A program made the position numbers and the translations under genes. A stretch of DNA of 64,000 bases from JACKAN01 sp964502735 (GTDB taxonomy: Bacteria; Bdellovibrionota; Bdellovibrionia; Bdellovibrionales; UBA1609): the NCBI GenBank assembly GCA_964502735.1, contig CAZCYD010000005.1:56569-120568 (forward strand). The letters are read 5' to 3'. The notes below the pieces were generated by a model. It worked only from the letters and a program-made list of their open reading frames with translations. It searched no databases and was not told where the DNA came from. Numbering within the stretch: the stretch's first letter is position 1; every line of letters starts with the position of its first letter. This document shows positions 33,873 through 42,122 of the stretch, piece by piece.

Positions 33873-34358
33873 TTAGTAGGCTTTACAGTCTAGTGAGTAA
33901 ACAGGGGTAGGAGCATTGCCAGAAGCTGTGTAATATAAAGAACCCGGAGTTCCTCCGGTTAGACCCAGAACATCATGAAAGGCGATTGAGCCGGAGAAGC
34001 CTTCAACTTCAATAGAGTCAGGGTCGGTTGGGCCAAAGTCAATTAGACGAATAGACCCATCAGAATCATGGAGAGTCAAAACTCTGTAGTCAGATAAAAG
34101 AACAAGATTTGGAGTTTCTAAAGAGAAGCCTTCCGGAGCTTGCGGAGTTTCGGGTTGGTTCGGAGTTGTCCAAAGGTACTCAGGTGTAATAATGGAAAGC
34201 TCCAATAATCTTTCGTTTTTATCAATCTTTATAAAAGCCTTGGTGTAGTAGTTGTCCTCGCGATCCACGCAAAAATACTTTCGTGTTTCAATTGAGTTTT
34301 GTCCGCCATTTACAATAGCCGAATAAAATAAAGATAATATGATTATAAAAAACTTCAT
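33873..34358 (-). CDS. Small secreted protein of unknown function
   Basis: 161 residues from the ATG at 34358, which has GAGG eight bases upstream; an ATG 21 bases earlier is possible. Signal peptide MKFFIIILSLFYSAIVNG. Two cysteines (CVDREDNYYTKAF and SLDCKAY) bracket the mature domain and may form one disulphide. The sequence is beta-rich and unlike any family I know. It faces flagellin 2 tail to tail. Confidence 0.68.
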   Translation of the reverse strand: MKFFIIILSLFYSAIVNGGQNSIETRKYFCVDREDNYYTKAFIKIDKNERLLELSIITPEYLWTTPNQPETPQAPEGFSLETPNLVLLSDYRVLTLHDSDGSIRLIDFGPTDPDSIEVEGFSGSIAFHDVLGLTGGTPGSLYYTASGNAPTPVYSLDCKAY

Positions 34359-34704
34359 TCCTTCACCCTCTTTTTTCATTATGATTACAGACCAATGTTC
34401 GGTCTTAGAACTCTCATAGTTGGATTGAATACGTCATGTCAAATTAAGTTCATGCCGGGAATGGAACTTGTAAAAAGGTGACGCATTGAAGTTTAAGCCT
34501 GATAAAATATCTTCAAGGTAAAGAGCTGTTTTTCCAGATAAGAATCACAATAAATACACAATTGAAATTCCACTTGTCGAATTTCTCACGCCCTAAAGTC
34601 CGAGCTTCTTTTACTGGTTAAGAAAATATTTAAAGAAAATTGGAGCCATCACAGACGATAGTCCAGTTTAATATAGACAATGGTCTAGTTTAGCTAGACT
34701 CGAC
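34359..34704. other. Long upstream region of flagellin 3
   Basis: No gene visible. The last 50 bases before the promoter hold several copies of the CTAGAC/GTCTAG motif (for example near 34682 and 34696) that also occurs before the other flagellins. Confidence 0.5.
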
Positions 34705-34731
34705 TAAAGTAAACCTAGACCTGGCCGAATG
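34705..34731 (+). promoter_or_regulatory. Sigma28 promoter of flagellin 3
   Basis: TAAA at 34705-34708, 15 bases, GCCGAATG at 34724-34731. The spacer contains cctagacctg. The leader is about 210 bases. Confidence 0.65.
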
Positions 34732-34946
34732 TATGAGCATGTAAAGCAACACAACTGTTGTTGAGTAAAGAAGAAGAGACTATGGCTGAGTGATTGCAGA
34801 CTTTAGTCTTGTTGAGGTCTTTATTCCATCAAGAGTGTTTCAACGCGTTCAACCAAGCACAGGGATTAGTGCGTTTCAATGAGGGGCAGTAGGTTGCTCC
34901 TTTACTGAAAATAAGAGGGAACTTTGTAAAAAATAGGGAGGCCCCA

Positions 34947-35780
34947 ATGGGTTTACAGGTCACTACAAATGTTGCGTCTATAAATGCGCAACAACAGCTC
35001 ACTCGTTCACAGCGAGAGATTAATAAATCTTACGCGCAGCTGGCTTCAGGCAGTCGCATAACAAAAGCCGCAGATGATGCTGCTGGCTTATCAATAAGTG
35101 AAACGCTGAAGTCTACCATTCGTGGATATACTCAAGCTCAGAGAAATGCTAACGATGGCATATCTATGGTGCAAGTGGCCGAAGGGGGGCTTGGGGAAAT
35201 CTCTAATATTTTAACACGCCTTAGAGAGCTTGGTGTGCAGGCAGCCTCAGACACAGTAGGGGATACCGAAAGAGGTTTTATAAATAAAGAAGTTCAACAG
35301 TTAGTTTCAGAGGTGGATCGTATCGCGGATGCAACCCGCTTTGGAAAAACACAGCTGCTTAATGGAACGGGTGATATTTTTTCTTTTCAAGTTGATATTG
35401 GCAACGATGACAAAATAGACCGCATTGAGTTTGATTCTAGTCAACAGATTGCCACAGCATCAGAGTTGGGAGTGGACAGTTTTGACTTTTCAGACAAAGG
35501 TGATGCTCAGGCCGCTTTAGAAGTGCTTGAAGATGCACAAAGACAAGTGAATGGCTATAGAGCAAATTTGGGGGCTATTCAGAATAGACTATTTTCGACA
35601 ACAGAAAACTTGGGTGTAGCTGTAGAAAATTTTAGTGCAGCTAACTCTCGCATTCGCGATGCTGATGTGGCGCAATCGAGTTCAGAGTTGACTAGAAACA
35701 ACATTTTATTAAATGCTTCCATTGGTGTTCTTTCTCAAGCGAATCAAACACCGGCAGCGGCCTTGAAGCTCGTAGGCTAA
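34947..35780 (+). CDS. fliC: Flagellin 3
   Basis: 277 residues. N-terminus GLQVTTNVASINAQQQLTRSQREINKSYAQLASGSRITKAADDAAGLSISETLKSTIRGYTQAQRNANDGISMVQVAEGGLGEISNILTRLRELGVQAASDTVGDTERGFINKEVQQL, C-terminus DADVAQSSSELTRNNILLNASIGVLSQANQTPAAALKLV. Very close to flagellins 4 and 5, including the central DFSDKGDAQAALEVLEDAQ. gggagg precedes the ATG. Serine and threonine residues in the centre are plausible glycosylation sites (inference). Confidence 0.97.
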   Translation: MGLQVTTNVASINAQQQLTRSQREINKSYAQLASGSRITKAADDAAGLSISETLKSTIRGYTQAQRNANDGISMVQVAEGGLGEISNILTRLRELGVQAASDTVGDTERGFINKEVQQLVSEVDRIADATRFGKTQLLNGTGDIFSFQVDIGNDDKIDRIEFDSSQQIATASELGVDSFDFSDKGDAQAALEVLEDAQRQVNGYRANLGAIQNRLFSTTENLGVAVENFSAANSRIRDADVAQSSSELTRNNILLNASIGVLSQANQTPAAALKLVG

Positions 35781-35955
35781 GTGTGTGCCATATCTAACAC
35801 ATGTGTCACATAGAAGTATGTGTCGTATAAGGGTGTGACAAGATTTAAGGCACCAAAGCACGGGGTGGTTTAAATAAACCTCTGCAGTGCAGGTATAATA
35901 TGTATTTGTTTAATAGGGAGGAGTCAGGTCTCCTTCTTCTCCCGGTACTGACCTA

Positions 35956-35978
35956 CCTAGGGGGCTTTGCCCCCTAGG
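35956..35978. repeat. Perfect hairpin downstream of flagellin 3
   Basis: cctagggggc / gccccctagg with loop ttt. No T-run follows on the plus strand. It may end or protect the flagellin 3 message. Confidence 0.7.
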
Positions 35979-36017
35979 GTACTTAAAGTATCAATTATAT
36001 TATTTATTGAATAAGGC

Positions 36018-36272
36018 TTATTGAACTAAGCCCTTTGAGATTAACCATTCGTATTCAGGGTACCACAAACTCTCTACAGTGAATGGTTGGCCAGAGTCCT
36101 TATCGCGATCTTCATAGCTTAGACATTTTTCAGAAAATACAGCATCAGAGAAGTTTATTTGAATTAAAGCCTCTGCACTTACGCAGGCACCCAGAATTTG
36201 TAATTGAAGAACAGTAAAAACAAGCAAGTATTTTGATACTTGTCTGTTGGCAAAAAACACCAGAGCGCCCAC
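36018..36272 (-). CDS. Small secreted protein of unknown function
   Basis: 84 residues from a GTG at 36272, chosen because AGGAGG stands five bases upstream. A signal-like N-terminus (VSKYLLVFTVLQLQILGACVSAEA) precedes about 50 mature residues with Trp, Tyr and one Cys (NFSDAVFSEKCLSYEDRDKD; ESLWYPEYEWLISKG). No family recognised. A plus-strand ORF overlaps its start but has no ribosome binding site. Confidence 0.55.
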   Translation of the reverse strand: MGALVFFANRQVSKYLLVFTVLQLQILGACVSAEALIQINFSDAVFSEKCLSYEDRDKDSGQPFTVESLWYPEYEWLISKGLVQ

Positions 36273-36480
36273 GATCCCCTCCTCTTGTTTCCCTTTTTAT
36301 TTTCGTTGCTTTGCTTTGCAGTTCTCTCTTGCCAAGAATTCAATCTTTTAGCCTCGGGAGTAATTCAGAAAGCTACATCATGAAAAGGCAACAGAGACAT
36401 GGATTTAACCAAAAGCGTGTAGATTATAATTTGTACAAGGCGAATGAAGCGGTGTTTATGATAACTATTGAATAGTTTAT

Positions 36481-36512
36481 AAATGTTTAAATGTTTAAAT
36501 GTTTAAATGTTT
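36481..36512. repeat. Four tandem copies of an 8-bp unit
   Basis: aaatgttt is repeated four times without change. I see no gene in 36273-36854 and nothing else in it except a tttacct / aggtaaa hairpin close to 36812-36834, just before the next gene's ribosome binding site. Confidence 0.9.
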
Positions 36513-36854
36513 TGAAGTGAACTAAAGATAGTCAACTACTAATGGTGAACTACAGAGACTGCAGAGTAAAGATTCTTCAAGTGTTAGCATTTGTGTCTCT
36601 ACTTTTTGCGACGTTCGGCGTATTTGGTCAGATTTTGTAAATCATGAAATCTTTATCTTATTTCACTCTCCATCGATTTTATATGAATTACAATATGTGT
36701 ATTTTAAACGGAATTTATTGCTGTAGTTGTCATAATGTGAGCTTGTTATAGTCTATTGTTTAACATGGTTTTGTCGGAGTCATGTTAACTCACTCAAAAT
36801 AAAAAAGGGTGTTTACCTATAATGGTAGGTAAATTTTAAATTTAGGAGGTAGTC

Positions 36855-37409
36855 ATGAAACCTGTATTGTTGATTTTGTTTGTATGGAGTGTCTCAATAA
36901 ATTCATTAGCTCAAAGAAACACGACTCCAAGTGAAAGAGAAAGCATAAGTCGATTGGAAAGGACAATTAATCGTTTACAGCAGCGAGTTGCCCAGATGGA
37001 TTCTAGACTCAGTAACATTGAGAACTATCTAGACAATAATGGCTCCGCTCCGCCTAAAAAAATTATTCACGCTTGCATGGTGGTTGATTCCAATACAAAA
37101 AGAGTTTTTTTTGAAACCGCAAATACCAAAATAGATGCTGAATTTAAGTCTAAAGAATTGTGTGGTAAGTCTGTTTACCGCGGTGATTGCACAGGTCAGG
37201 ATAGCCAGCATCTCAAGTGCGACTCAAATATCTATATCAGAGGAAGTTCTGTCGTTTGCATTATGAGTGACGGAAACACAAAACGAGTTTTTAGGGGAAC
37301 GGGGGAGACGGCAGTTCTAGCCGAGGCAAATGCTAAAACTGCCTGTCAGAAAAGTGTCTACTCTGGATACTGTGGTTTACAGCCCGTGCAATGTGAAGAG
37401 GCTTATTAA
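36855..37409 (+). CDS. Secreted coiled-coil protein with an internal duplication
   Basis: 184 residues, signal peptide MKPVLLILFVWSVSINSLA, then a coiled coil (RESISRLERTINRLQQRVAQMDSRLSNIENYL) like those of trimeric periplasmic or surface proteins. Two copies of a cysteine-containing module of about 40 residues follow: ACMVVDSNTKRVFFE to KSVYRGDC, and VCIMSDGNTKRVFRG to KSVYSGYC. The shared NTKRVF and KSVY motifs show internal duplication. AGGAGG lies six bases before the ATG. Function unknown; an oligomeric envelope protein is inference. Confidence 0.78.
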   Translation: MKPVLLILFVWSVSINSLAQRNTTPSERESISRLERTINRLQQRVAQMDSRLSNIENYLDNNGSAPPKKIIHACMVVDSNTKRVFFETANTKIDAEFKSKELCGKSVYRGDCTGQDSQHLKCDSNIYIRGSSVVCIMSDGNTKRVFRGTGETAVLAEANAKTACQKSVYSGYCGLQPVQCEEAY

Positions 37410-37421
37410 AGAAGAGGTCTA

Positions 37422-38224
37422 TTAAATTTGTTTACTAGATAAGTTTTTTCTCGGAGATCTACCAGATTCTTTAGTTGCAATTCCCACTCTAAAACCTAAG
37501 GTGATCTGCTTGAGATCAACTGATAGCCTATCAACGAGTATTCTATGGGCCTTGACTAGCCTATGCCGATCTTGGGTGGAAAAAATGTCTGCTCGAAGGT
37601 TTGTATTAAAACTCCAAAATATTAGTGAATTGCAGATGGGTTGAAAGGAATAGTTCATAGAGTTAACTGATACCCAAATTTCTTGAAAACACTTGCCCAA
37701 ATCGATTAGGGATTTAGGGGAATTTTCTACAGATTGGATAAAGTAAAATGCCCCGGAATTAATAATGGATGTTTTAACAATCTTCTTAGCAATTGCGGCA
37801 GAAAGAAATTGAGAAAATAATGATCGGAGGAATCTATTTTTTTTATTAAATATATAAAGAAAGATTCAATCACAGAAAGTCCGAGCTGATTTATAGGGAT
37901 CCCACATTGTTCTGCATAGGATTCCTTTTGGGTTTTGATTTCATGCAAAAGATCATTAAGAAATAAGAGATTTGAACATCTAACGATCTCAAGATATTGG
38001 TAACTTTCAATGACATGATTTAGAGAGTTTTGGCAATTTATAACTCTTACTTTTGGGTGTTTTTTTATTTTTTCTTCTATCAAATGATGGAGATTGAGCG
38101 ATATGTCCTCTTTTTTAAAAGGGAATCTATTTGTATGTCTTTTTAAGATATCATTGAGTTTGTATTTAGTAATGCAATTACTAGTTCTAATAAATGTAAG
38201 GTGAATTGTAGTATTCCAATACAA
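37422..38224 (-). pseudogene. Gene interrupted by an A8 tract (frameshifted or phase-variable)
   Basis: From a TTG at 38224 the frame runs 165 codons to a stop at 37727. A second minus-strand frame is open from about 37876 to a stop at 37422 and has no good start of its own. Both frames are open across a run of eight A (plus-strand T8 at 37837-37844). Adding one A, or a -1 slip there, joins ...FFIYLIKK to NRFLRSLFSQFLSAAIAKK and gives one protein of about 267 residues. No family recognised. The gene starts inside the inverted repeat it shares with the divergent gene at 38201. It could be a decayed gene, a phase-variable gene or use programmed frameshifting. Confidence 0.7.
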
Positions 38225-38232
38225 TTCACCTT
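38198..38232. promoter_or_regulatory. 35-bp inverted repeat between divergent genes (candidate operator)
   Basis: Arms aaggtgaattgta (38198-38210) and tacaattcacctt (38220-38232) are perfect 13-bp inverses around a 9-base centre. It covers the putative starts of both divergent genes, so it could be a dimeric regulator's binding site or a shared ribosome-binding structure. Confidence 0.7.
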
Positions 38233-38920
38233 TGACTCCCGGATTAACATATTGAGGCTGTCTCAGCCTAAACTAGAGGATGTCTTTGAGTTAATTGATA
38301 GTCGGCCATATATTCTGACAGGGTGGATTTCTCAGTTTGTTGATTGTAAAAAAATTCTATCTATGAAATCTGAGTTTCAAAAATTTGAGAGAGCGTTAGC
38401 TGTTGTTAGTAATGAACCTTTAAGTGGATTTGTAAATGCTGCACTTCAGTTGCAGGAATACATGGATTCACCCACACATTCAAATGATATTCTTCTCGAT
38501 CATGTAGCATGTTCAGAATCAGAACTTAATCGCATACTTTCTATTTTGCAGAAGAATCGAATTATTGAGTTTAATGGGAAGAAATACTATCCAAAATTTC
38601 AGAGTTTGAGCTTTTCACTCCTGCCAAATAAAAATCTAAGGCCTCTTTATCAGCATGTTCACAGTTTTATAGATTCTCGATTTAAGTCCTCACCAGCAAA
38701 TTCTTATCCTGAGTCTAATAAAAAAACGATCAATTTCTCCATGGCTTCAGTGAGAATAGCCCCTCTGTCAAAAAGAGCTTCAAAGAAGGCCGCCGAGCTT
38801 GTATCGAAATTTCATCACGAAATGGGAAAGATTGTAGAAGAGGACTCGGAGCCCAAAACTAACGTACAAGTTGTTCTTATACACAGCGTACCTACAAGTA
38901 TTAATTTGCCGTCTAGATAA
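38201..38920 (+). CDS. DUF4423 / TIGR02147-like regulatory protein
   Basis: 239 residues. Residues 35-70 resemble the W(I/Y)-x-x-(F/I) core of the family, residues 75-130 a winged-helix-like segment (HVACSESELNRILSILQKNRIIEFNGKKYYPKF), and residues 175-235 the closing region (TINFSMASVRIAPLSKRASKKAAELVSKFHHEMGKIVEE, then VQVVLIHSVPTS). TIGR02147 proteins are numerous in Bdellovibrio and Fibrobacter and are thought to regulate transcription. The GTG at 38201 lies inside the inverted repeat and has only a poor ribosome binding site, so the true start may be further in. It lies directly upstream of flagellin 4. Confidence 0.6.
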   Translation: MNCSIPIQFTFDSRINILRLSQPKLEDVFELIDSRPYILTGWISQFVDCKKILSMKSEFQKFERALAVVSNEPLSGFVNAALQLQEYMDSPTHSNDILLDHVACSESELNRILSILQKNRIIEFNGKKYYPKFQSLSFSLLPNKNLRPLYQHVHSFIDSRFKSSPANSYPESNKKTINFSMASVRIAPLSKRASKKAAELVSKFHHEMGKIVEEDSEPKTNVQVVLIHSVPTSINLPSR

Positions 38921-39126
38921 TTAGAGATTCAAAAATAGGGGTGAGAGTGTTGCAAGTGACTAGACTCATTTTTAGTCTTAATAAACAAAAGTCTTACGGA
39001 GAAAAGTCAGGTCATTACGGACTATAAACCTAAGACCAAGGACGTAAAGTCCTAGACGTATATCATATTTTACAAAACTTAGGTCCAGAAGTCCCTAGAC
39101 TTATGCCTATATTTTCAAGACGCGAC
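38921..39126. other. Upstream region of flagellin 4 rich in CTAGAC motifs
   Basis: No gene visible. It contains several ctagac, agtctta and aagtcc words (near 38962, 39050 and 39095) in front of the sigma28 promoter. Confidence 0.5.
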
Positions 39127-39153
39127 TAAAGACTTTTCCAGACTAGCCGTTAG
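39127..39153 (+). promoter_or_regulatory. Sigma28 promoter of flagellin 4
   Basis: TAAA at 39127-39130, 15 bases, GCCGTTAG at 39146-39153. The region from gactaaa to gccgttag is nearly the same before flagellin 5. Confidence 0.7.
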
Positions 39154-39258
39154 AAAGGCATGTGAGGCAACAAATCAAACTTTAGTTTTAAGACTAAGGT
39201 TGAGGTTTTAAGCAAGAGTAGGTTCCTTTCTTAGAACTTCTTAACAAAGGAGGACCCC

Positions 39259-40092
39259 ATGGGTTTAACAGTTACTACGAATACAGCGTCAATTAATGCA
39301 CAACAAAACCTTAATAGAACACAAAGAGAAATAGATAAATCTTATGCCCAATTGGCTTCAGGTAGTCGTATTACAAAAGCGGCTGACGATGCGGCAGGAC
39401 TGTCAATCAGTGAAACTTTACAATCCACAATTCGTGGATATTCGCAGGCACAACGAAATGCGAACGATGGTATTTCTATGGTTCAGGTTGCAGAAGGTGG
39501 GTTGGGAGAAATTTCTAATATTTTAACAAGGCTTAGAGAGCTTGGTGTGCAAGCTGCATCTGATACAGTTGGAGATGTTGAACGGGGTTATATTAATAAA
39601 GAAGTTTCAAATCTTTTATCTGAAGTAGATCGTATTGCTATGTCTACAAGATATGGCAAAACAAATCTTCTGGATGGAAGTGGAGAAGAATATTCCTTTC
39701 AGATTGACATTAATAATGATGACTTTGTTGATCGAATAGGATTTGATGCCAGTCAACAGGCGGCAAAGACCAGTGATCTTGGCATTGATAGTTTTGATTT
39801 TTCTGATAAGGGCGATGCTCAAGAGGCCCTAGAGGTGCTTGAAGAAGCCCAAAAAACAGTGAATGGATTTCGAGCCAACTTGGGAGCTGTTCAGAATAGG
39901 TTAATTTCTACCAGTGAAAATTTAGGTGTGGCTATAGAAAACTTTAGTTCAGCGAATTCCAGAATAAGGGATACTGATGTTGCGCAGTCTTCTTCGGAAG
40001 TGACCCGCAATAATATTCTGATGAATGCTTCAATTGGTGTATTATCTCAAGCCAATCAAACACCTGCTGCGGCATTGAAGCTTATCGGTTAA
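39259..40092 (+). CDS. fliC: Flagellin 4
   Basis: 277 residues, N-terminus GLTVTTNTASINAQQNLNRTQREIDKSYAQLASGSRITKAADDAAGLSISETLQSTIRGYSQAQRNANDGISMVQVAEGGLGEISNILTRLRELGVQAASDTVGDVERG, C-terminus DTDVAQSSSEVTRNNILMNASIGVLSQANQTPAAALKLI. It is closest to flagellin 3, sharing the central DFSDKGDAQ segment. aaaggaggac stands before the ATG. Two hairpins, the second with a T-run, follow the stop. Confidence 0.97.
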   Translation: MGLTVTTNTASINAQQNLNRTQREIDKSYAQLASGSRITKAADDAAGLSISETLQSTIRGYSQAQRNANDGISMVQVAEGGLGEISNILTRLRELGVQAASDTVGDVERGYINKEVSNLLSEVDRIAMSTRYGKTNLLDGSGEEYSFQIDINNDDFVDRIGFDASQQAAKTSDLGIDSFDFSDKGDAQEALEVLEEAQKTVNGFRANLGAVQNRLISTSENLGVAIENFSSANSRIRDTDVAQSSSEVTRNNILMNASIGVLSQANQTPAAALKLIG

Positions 40093-40106
40093 TTTTAAAA
40101 TTAAAA

Positions 40107-40137
40107 GTGGAAAGGTAGTTGTCCTCCACCTTTCCAC
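40107..40137 (+). terminator. Hairpin after flagellin 4
   Basis: gtggaaaggt / acctttccac, perfect 10-bp arms (40107-40116 and 40128-40137), 14 bases after the stop codon. Confidence 0.7.
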
Positions 40138-40191
40138 CCAGATTTTGTTAAGGGAGCAACATATCTTAACTTAATCGAAGTAGAACCTAGG

Positions 40192-40220
40192 GGGTGGGTG
40201 TATAAACACTCACCCTTTTT
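40192..40220 (+). terminator. Terminator after flagellin 4
   Basis: gggtgggtgt / acactcaccc with one mismatch and loop ataa, followed by five T. Confidence 0.85.
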
Positions 40221-40402
40221 ATAGGTTATAATAAGTGTTGCGAAAACAAGACTCCTAAAAAGTCGGGTACCCAGTACCATTGTATAGAGTATCTAGACTA
40301 ATAAATTAAGACTTTGTATGTATTTGATATGATCTTTGTCCTGAACTCACCGACGAAAGAACAGTTCTCACTAGACTAAAAGTGGGATCTCCAAGACTTG
40401 AC

Positions 40403-40429
40403 TAAAGACGTCCCAAGACTAGCCGTTAG
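40403..40429 (+). promoter_or_regulatory. Sigma28 promoter of flagellin 5
   Basis: TAAA at 40403-40406, 15 bases, GCCGTTAG at 40422-40429. Upstream, ctagacta occurs near 40291 and 40372. Confidence 0.7.
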
Positions 40430-40539
40430 AGAGTTATGTGCAGTAACAGTTTGTAAAACAGACTGTATTTTTGTGCAAATTCTAGATTCTCGAAGCAAGT
40501 ATAAGGTCTAGGAAGTTGTAAAATAGGAGGATAGTCATT

Positions 40540-41373
40540 ATGGCTCTTGTGGTGAGTACAAATATAGCGTCAATTAATGCTCAAAGATCATTGAATCAGT
40601 CGCAAAGAGAAATTGATAAATCCTATGCTCAGCTGGCCTCTGGTAGTCGAATTACGAAGGCAGCAGATGATGCTGCGGGATTGTCGATCAGTGAAACATT
40701 AAAATCGACAATTCGTGGATATCAACAGGCCCAAAGGAATACAAACGACGGTATGTCTATGGTTCAGGTTGCCGAGGGTGGACTTGGTGAAATTTCAAAT
40801 ATTTTAACGAGATTGAGAGAGCTGGGCGTTCAGGCATCTTCCGATACTGTAGGTTCTACAGAAAGAGAATTTATAAATAAAGAGGTAGTTCAGTTGAAGG
40901 AGGAGCTTCAGCGAATTGCTCAGTCAACAAGATTCGGGTCTAGAAACTTACTAGATGGGTCAGGCGCCGAATATGAGTTCCAAGTTGACATACATAATGA
41001 TGACTTTCGAGACAGGATTGCATTTGATGCTTCTTTGCAAGAGGCCACTCTTTCATCTTTAGACATTGAAGATTTATCTTATGATTCAAAAGTGGGAGCT
41101 CAAGAGTCTTTAGAAGTGTTAGATGAAGCTCAGAACAAAGTGAATTCCTACAGGGCTAATTTAGGTGCTATACAAAATCGTCTAATTTCGACTAGTGAGA
41201 ATTTAGGTGTGGCTATAGAAAACTTTAGTGCAGCCAATTCACGTATTCGCGATGCGGACATAGCGAGTTCGTCGGCGGAGGTAACAAGGAACAATATTCT
41301 TATGAACGCATCAATTGGAGTTTTGTCTCAAGCCAATAGTAATCCCGCCAGCTCTTTGAAGCTGTTATCTTAA
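40540..41373 (+). CDS. fliC: Flagellin 5
   Basis: 277 residues. N-terminus ALVVSTNIASINAQRSLNQSQREIDKSYAQLASGSRITKAADDAAGLSISETLKSTIRGYQQAQRNTNDGMSMVQVAEGGLGEISNILTRLRELGVQASSDTVGSTERE, C-terminus DADIASSSAEVTRNNILMNASIGVLSQANSNPASSLKLL. Same subgroup as 3 and 4 but with a different centre (LDIEDLSYDSKVGAQESLEVLDEAQ). aggagg lies nine bases before the ATG. Five serial flagellins suggest a filament built from several subunits in order, as known for Bdellovibrio, which has six. Confidence 0.97.
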   Translation: MALVVSTNIASINAQRSLNQSQREIDKSYAQLASGSRITKAADDAAGLSISETLKSTIRGYQQAQRNTNDGMSMVQVAEGGLGEISNILTRLRELGVQASSDTVGSTEREFINKEVVQLKEELQRIAQSTRFGSRNLLDGSGAEYEFQVDIHNDDFRDRIAFDASLQEATLSSLDIEDLSYDSKVGAQESLEVLDEAQNKVNSYRANLGAIQNRLISTSENLGVAIENFSAANSRIRDADIASSSAEVTRNNILMNASIGVLSQANSNPASSLKLLS

Positions 41374-41388
41374 AATCAAATATTAAAA

Positions 41389-41425
41389 ACCCAATCCGTG
41401 GATAAAATGTGTCAATTTTTTCTCA
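41389..41425. repeat. About 37-bp repeat, copy A
   Basis: The segment after the flagellin 5 stop shares roughly four bases in five with 63918-63957, including the exact core ggataaaatg and the later ctcaa. Both copies follow a stop codon. Confidence 0.5.
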
Positions 41426-41541
41426 AGGTCTTCAAAAGCGCTGTTAGCACCTTCTTCACCGCTTTCATCATTCAAGGGTCTTAAGTCTAATTACTCAGTA
41501 ATCACTTAATTTAAATTATTTATTTACCGATGTTTTTATTG

Positions 41542-41922
41542 ATGAATATAAAGTCACTGGCCTATAAAATTACTCCTATTGAGCGCGATTCGCAGGTGAG
41601 CGCAATAAATAAGTCCGTGAAATCGGAAAGTTCTAGTGCTGATCGAGATCCAAACGGACAAAGACAGAGAGATAAGGATAAGAACGCAAAGGACTTTTTA
41701 AACGATGAAGAAATGCAAAATGTGTTAGAGAAACTCAAGAATTTTCCGGGCGTACGTGACAATAACCTGACCGTAAAGCTTGTTGTCAATGAGATTGCTC
41801 GTTATGTTGTGATTACTGATGCCTTAGGAAAAACAGTTAGAAGAATCCCTGAAAGCGAGCTCTGGCCTCTTATCCAAGAAAAAGAGAATGACAAAGGCCA
41901 TTTAATCGACAAGGCGGGATGA
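41542..41922 (+). CDS. flaG: FlaG-like protein
   Basis: FlaG proteins influence filament length and lie between flagellin and fliD genes. The C-terminal FlaG domain is clear: LTVKLVVNEIARYVVITDALGKTVRRIPESELWPLI, matching the family's V-x-V-x-D-x4-x-V-(I/R)-R-x-IP pattern. The N-terminal 60 residues are a charged, disordered linker. Two ATG codons (41530 and 41542) are possible and neither has a strong ribosome binding site. fliD follows. Confidence 0.85.
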   Translation: MNIKSLAYKITPIERDSQVSAINKSVKSESSSADRDPNGQRQRDKDKNAKDFLNDEEMQNVLEKLKNFPGVRDNNLTVKLVVNEIARYVVITDALGKTVRRIPESELWPLIQEKENDKGHLIDKAG

Positions 41923-42122
41923 ATGTCGAGTTACCTTGTTGGTGTGGGCACCGTGTTTTAAAATTGACGGTTTAGAAACTCTTGTCTTTTGTCCGTGACA
42001 TATTATTGGCTCACGAATGATTTACATAATGAATATAATTAAGAGTATAAGACCTGTAGCGTCTTTGTGAATTTTGATATTTGAACTAGAAGGGTTCAAG
42101 AAACAACCAGGAGGGTTGTAAT

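Noticed and set aside
36233..36475. Plus-strand ORF of 80 codons
   Set aside because: No ribosome binding site, it overlaps the better-supported minus-strand gene at 36018-36272, and the sequence has no protein-like pattern.
37001..37030. CTAGAC motif inside the 36855 gene, and another in fliW
   Set aside because: They lie in coding sequence without a promoter nearby, so they look like chance occurrences.
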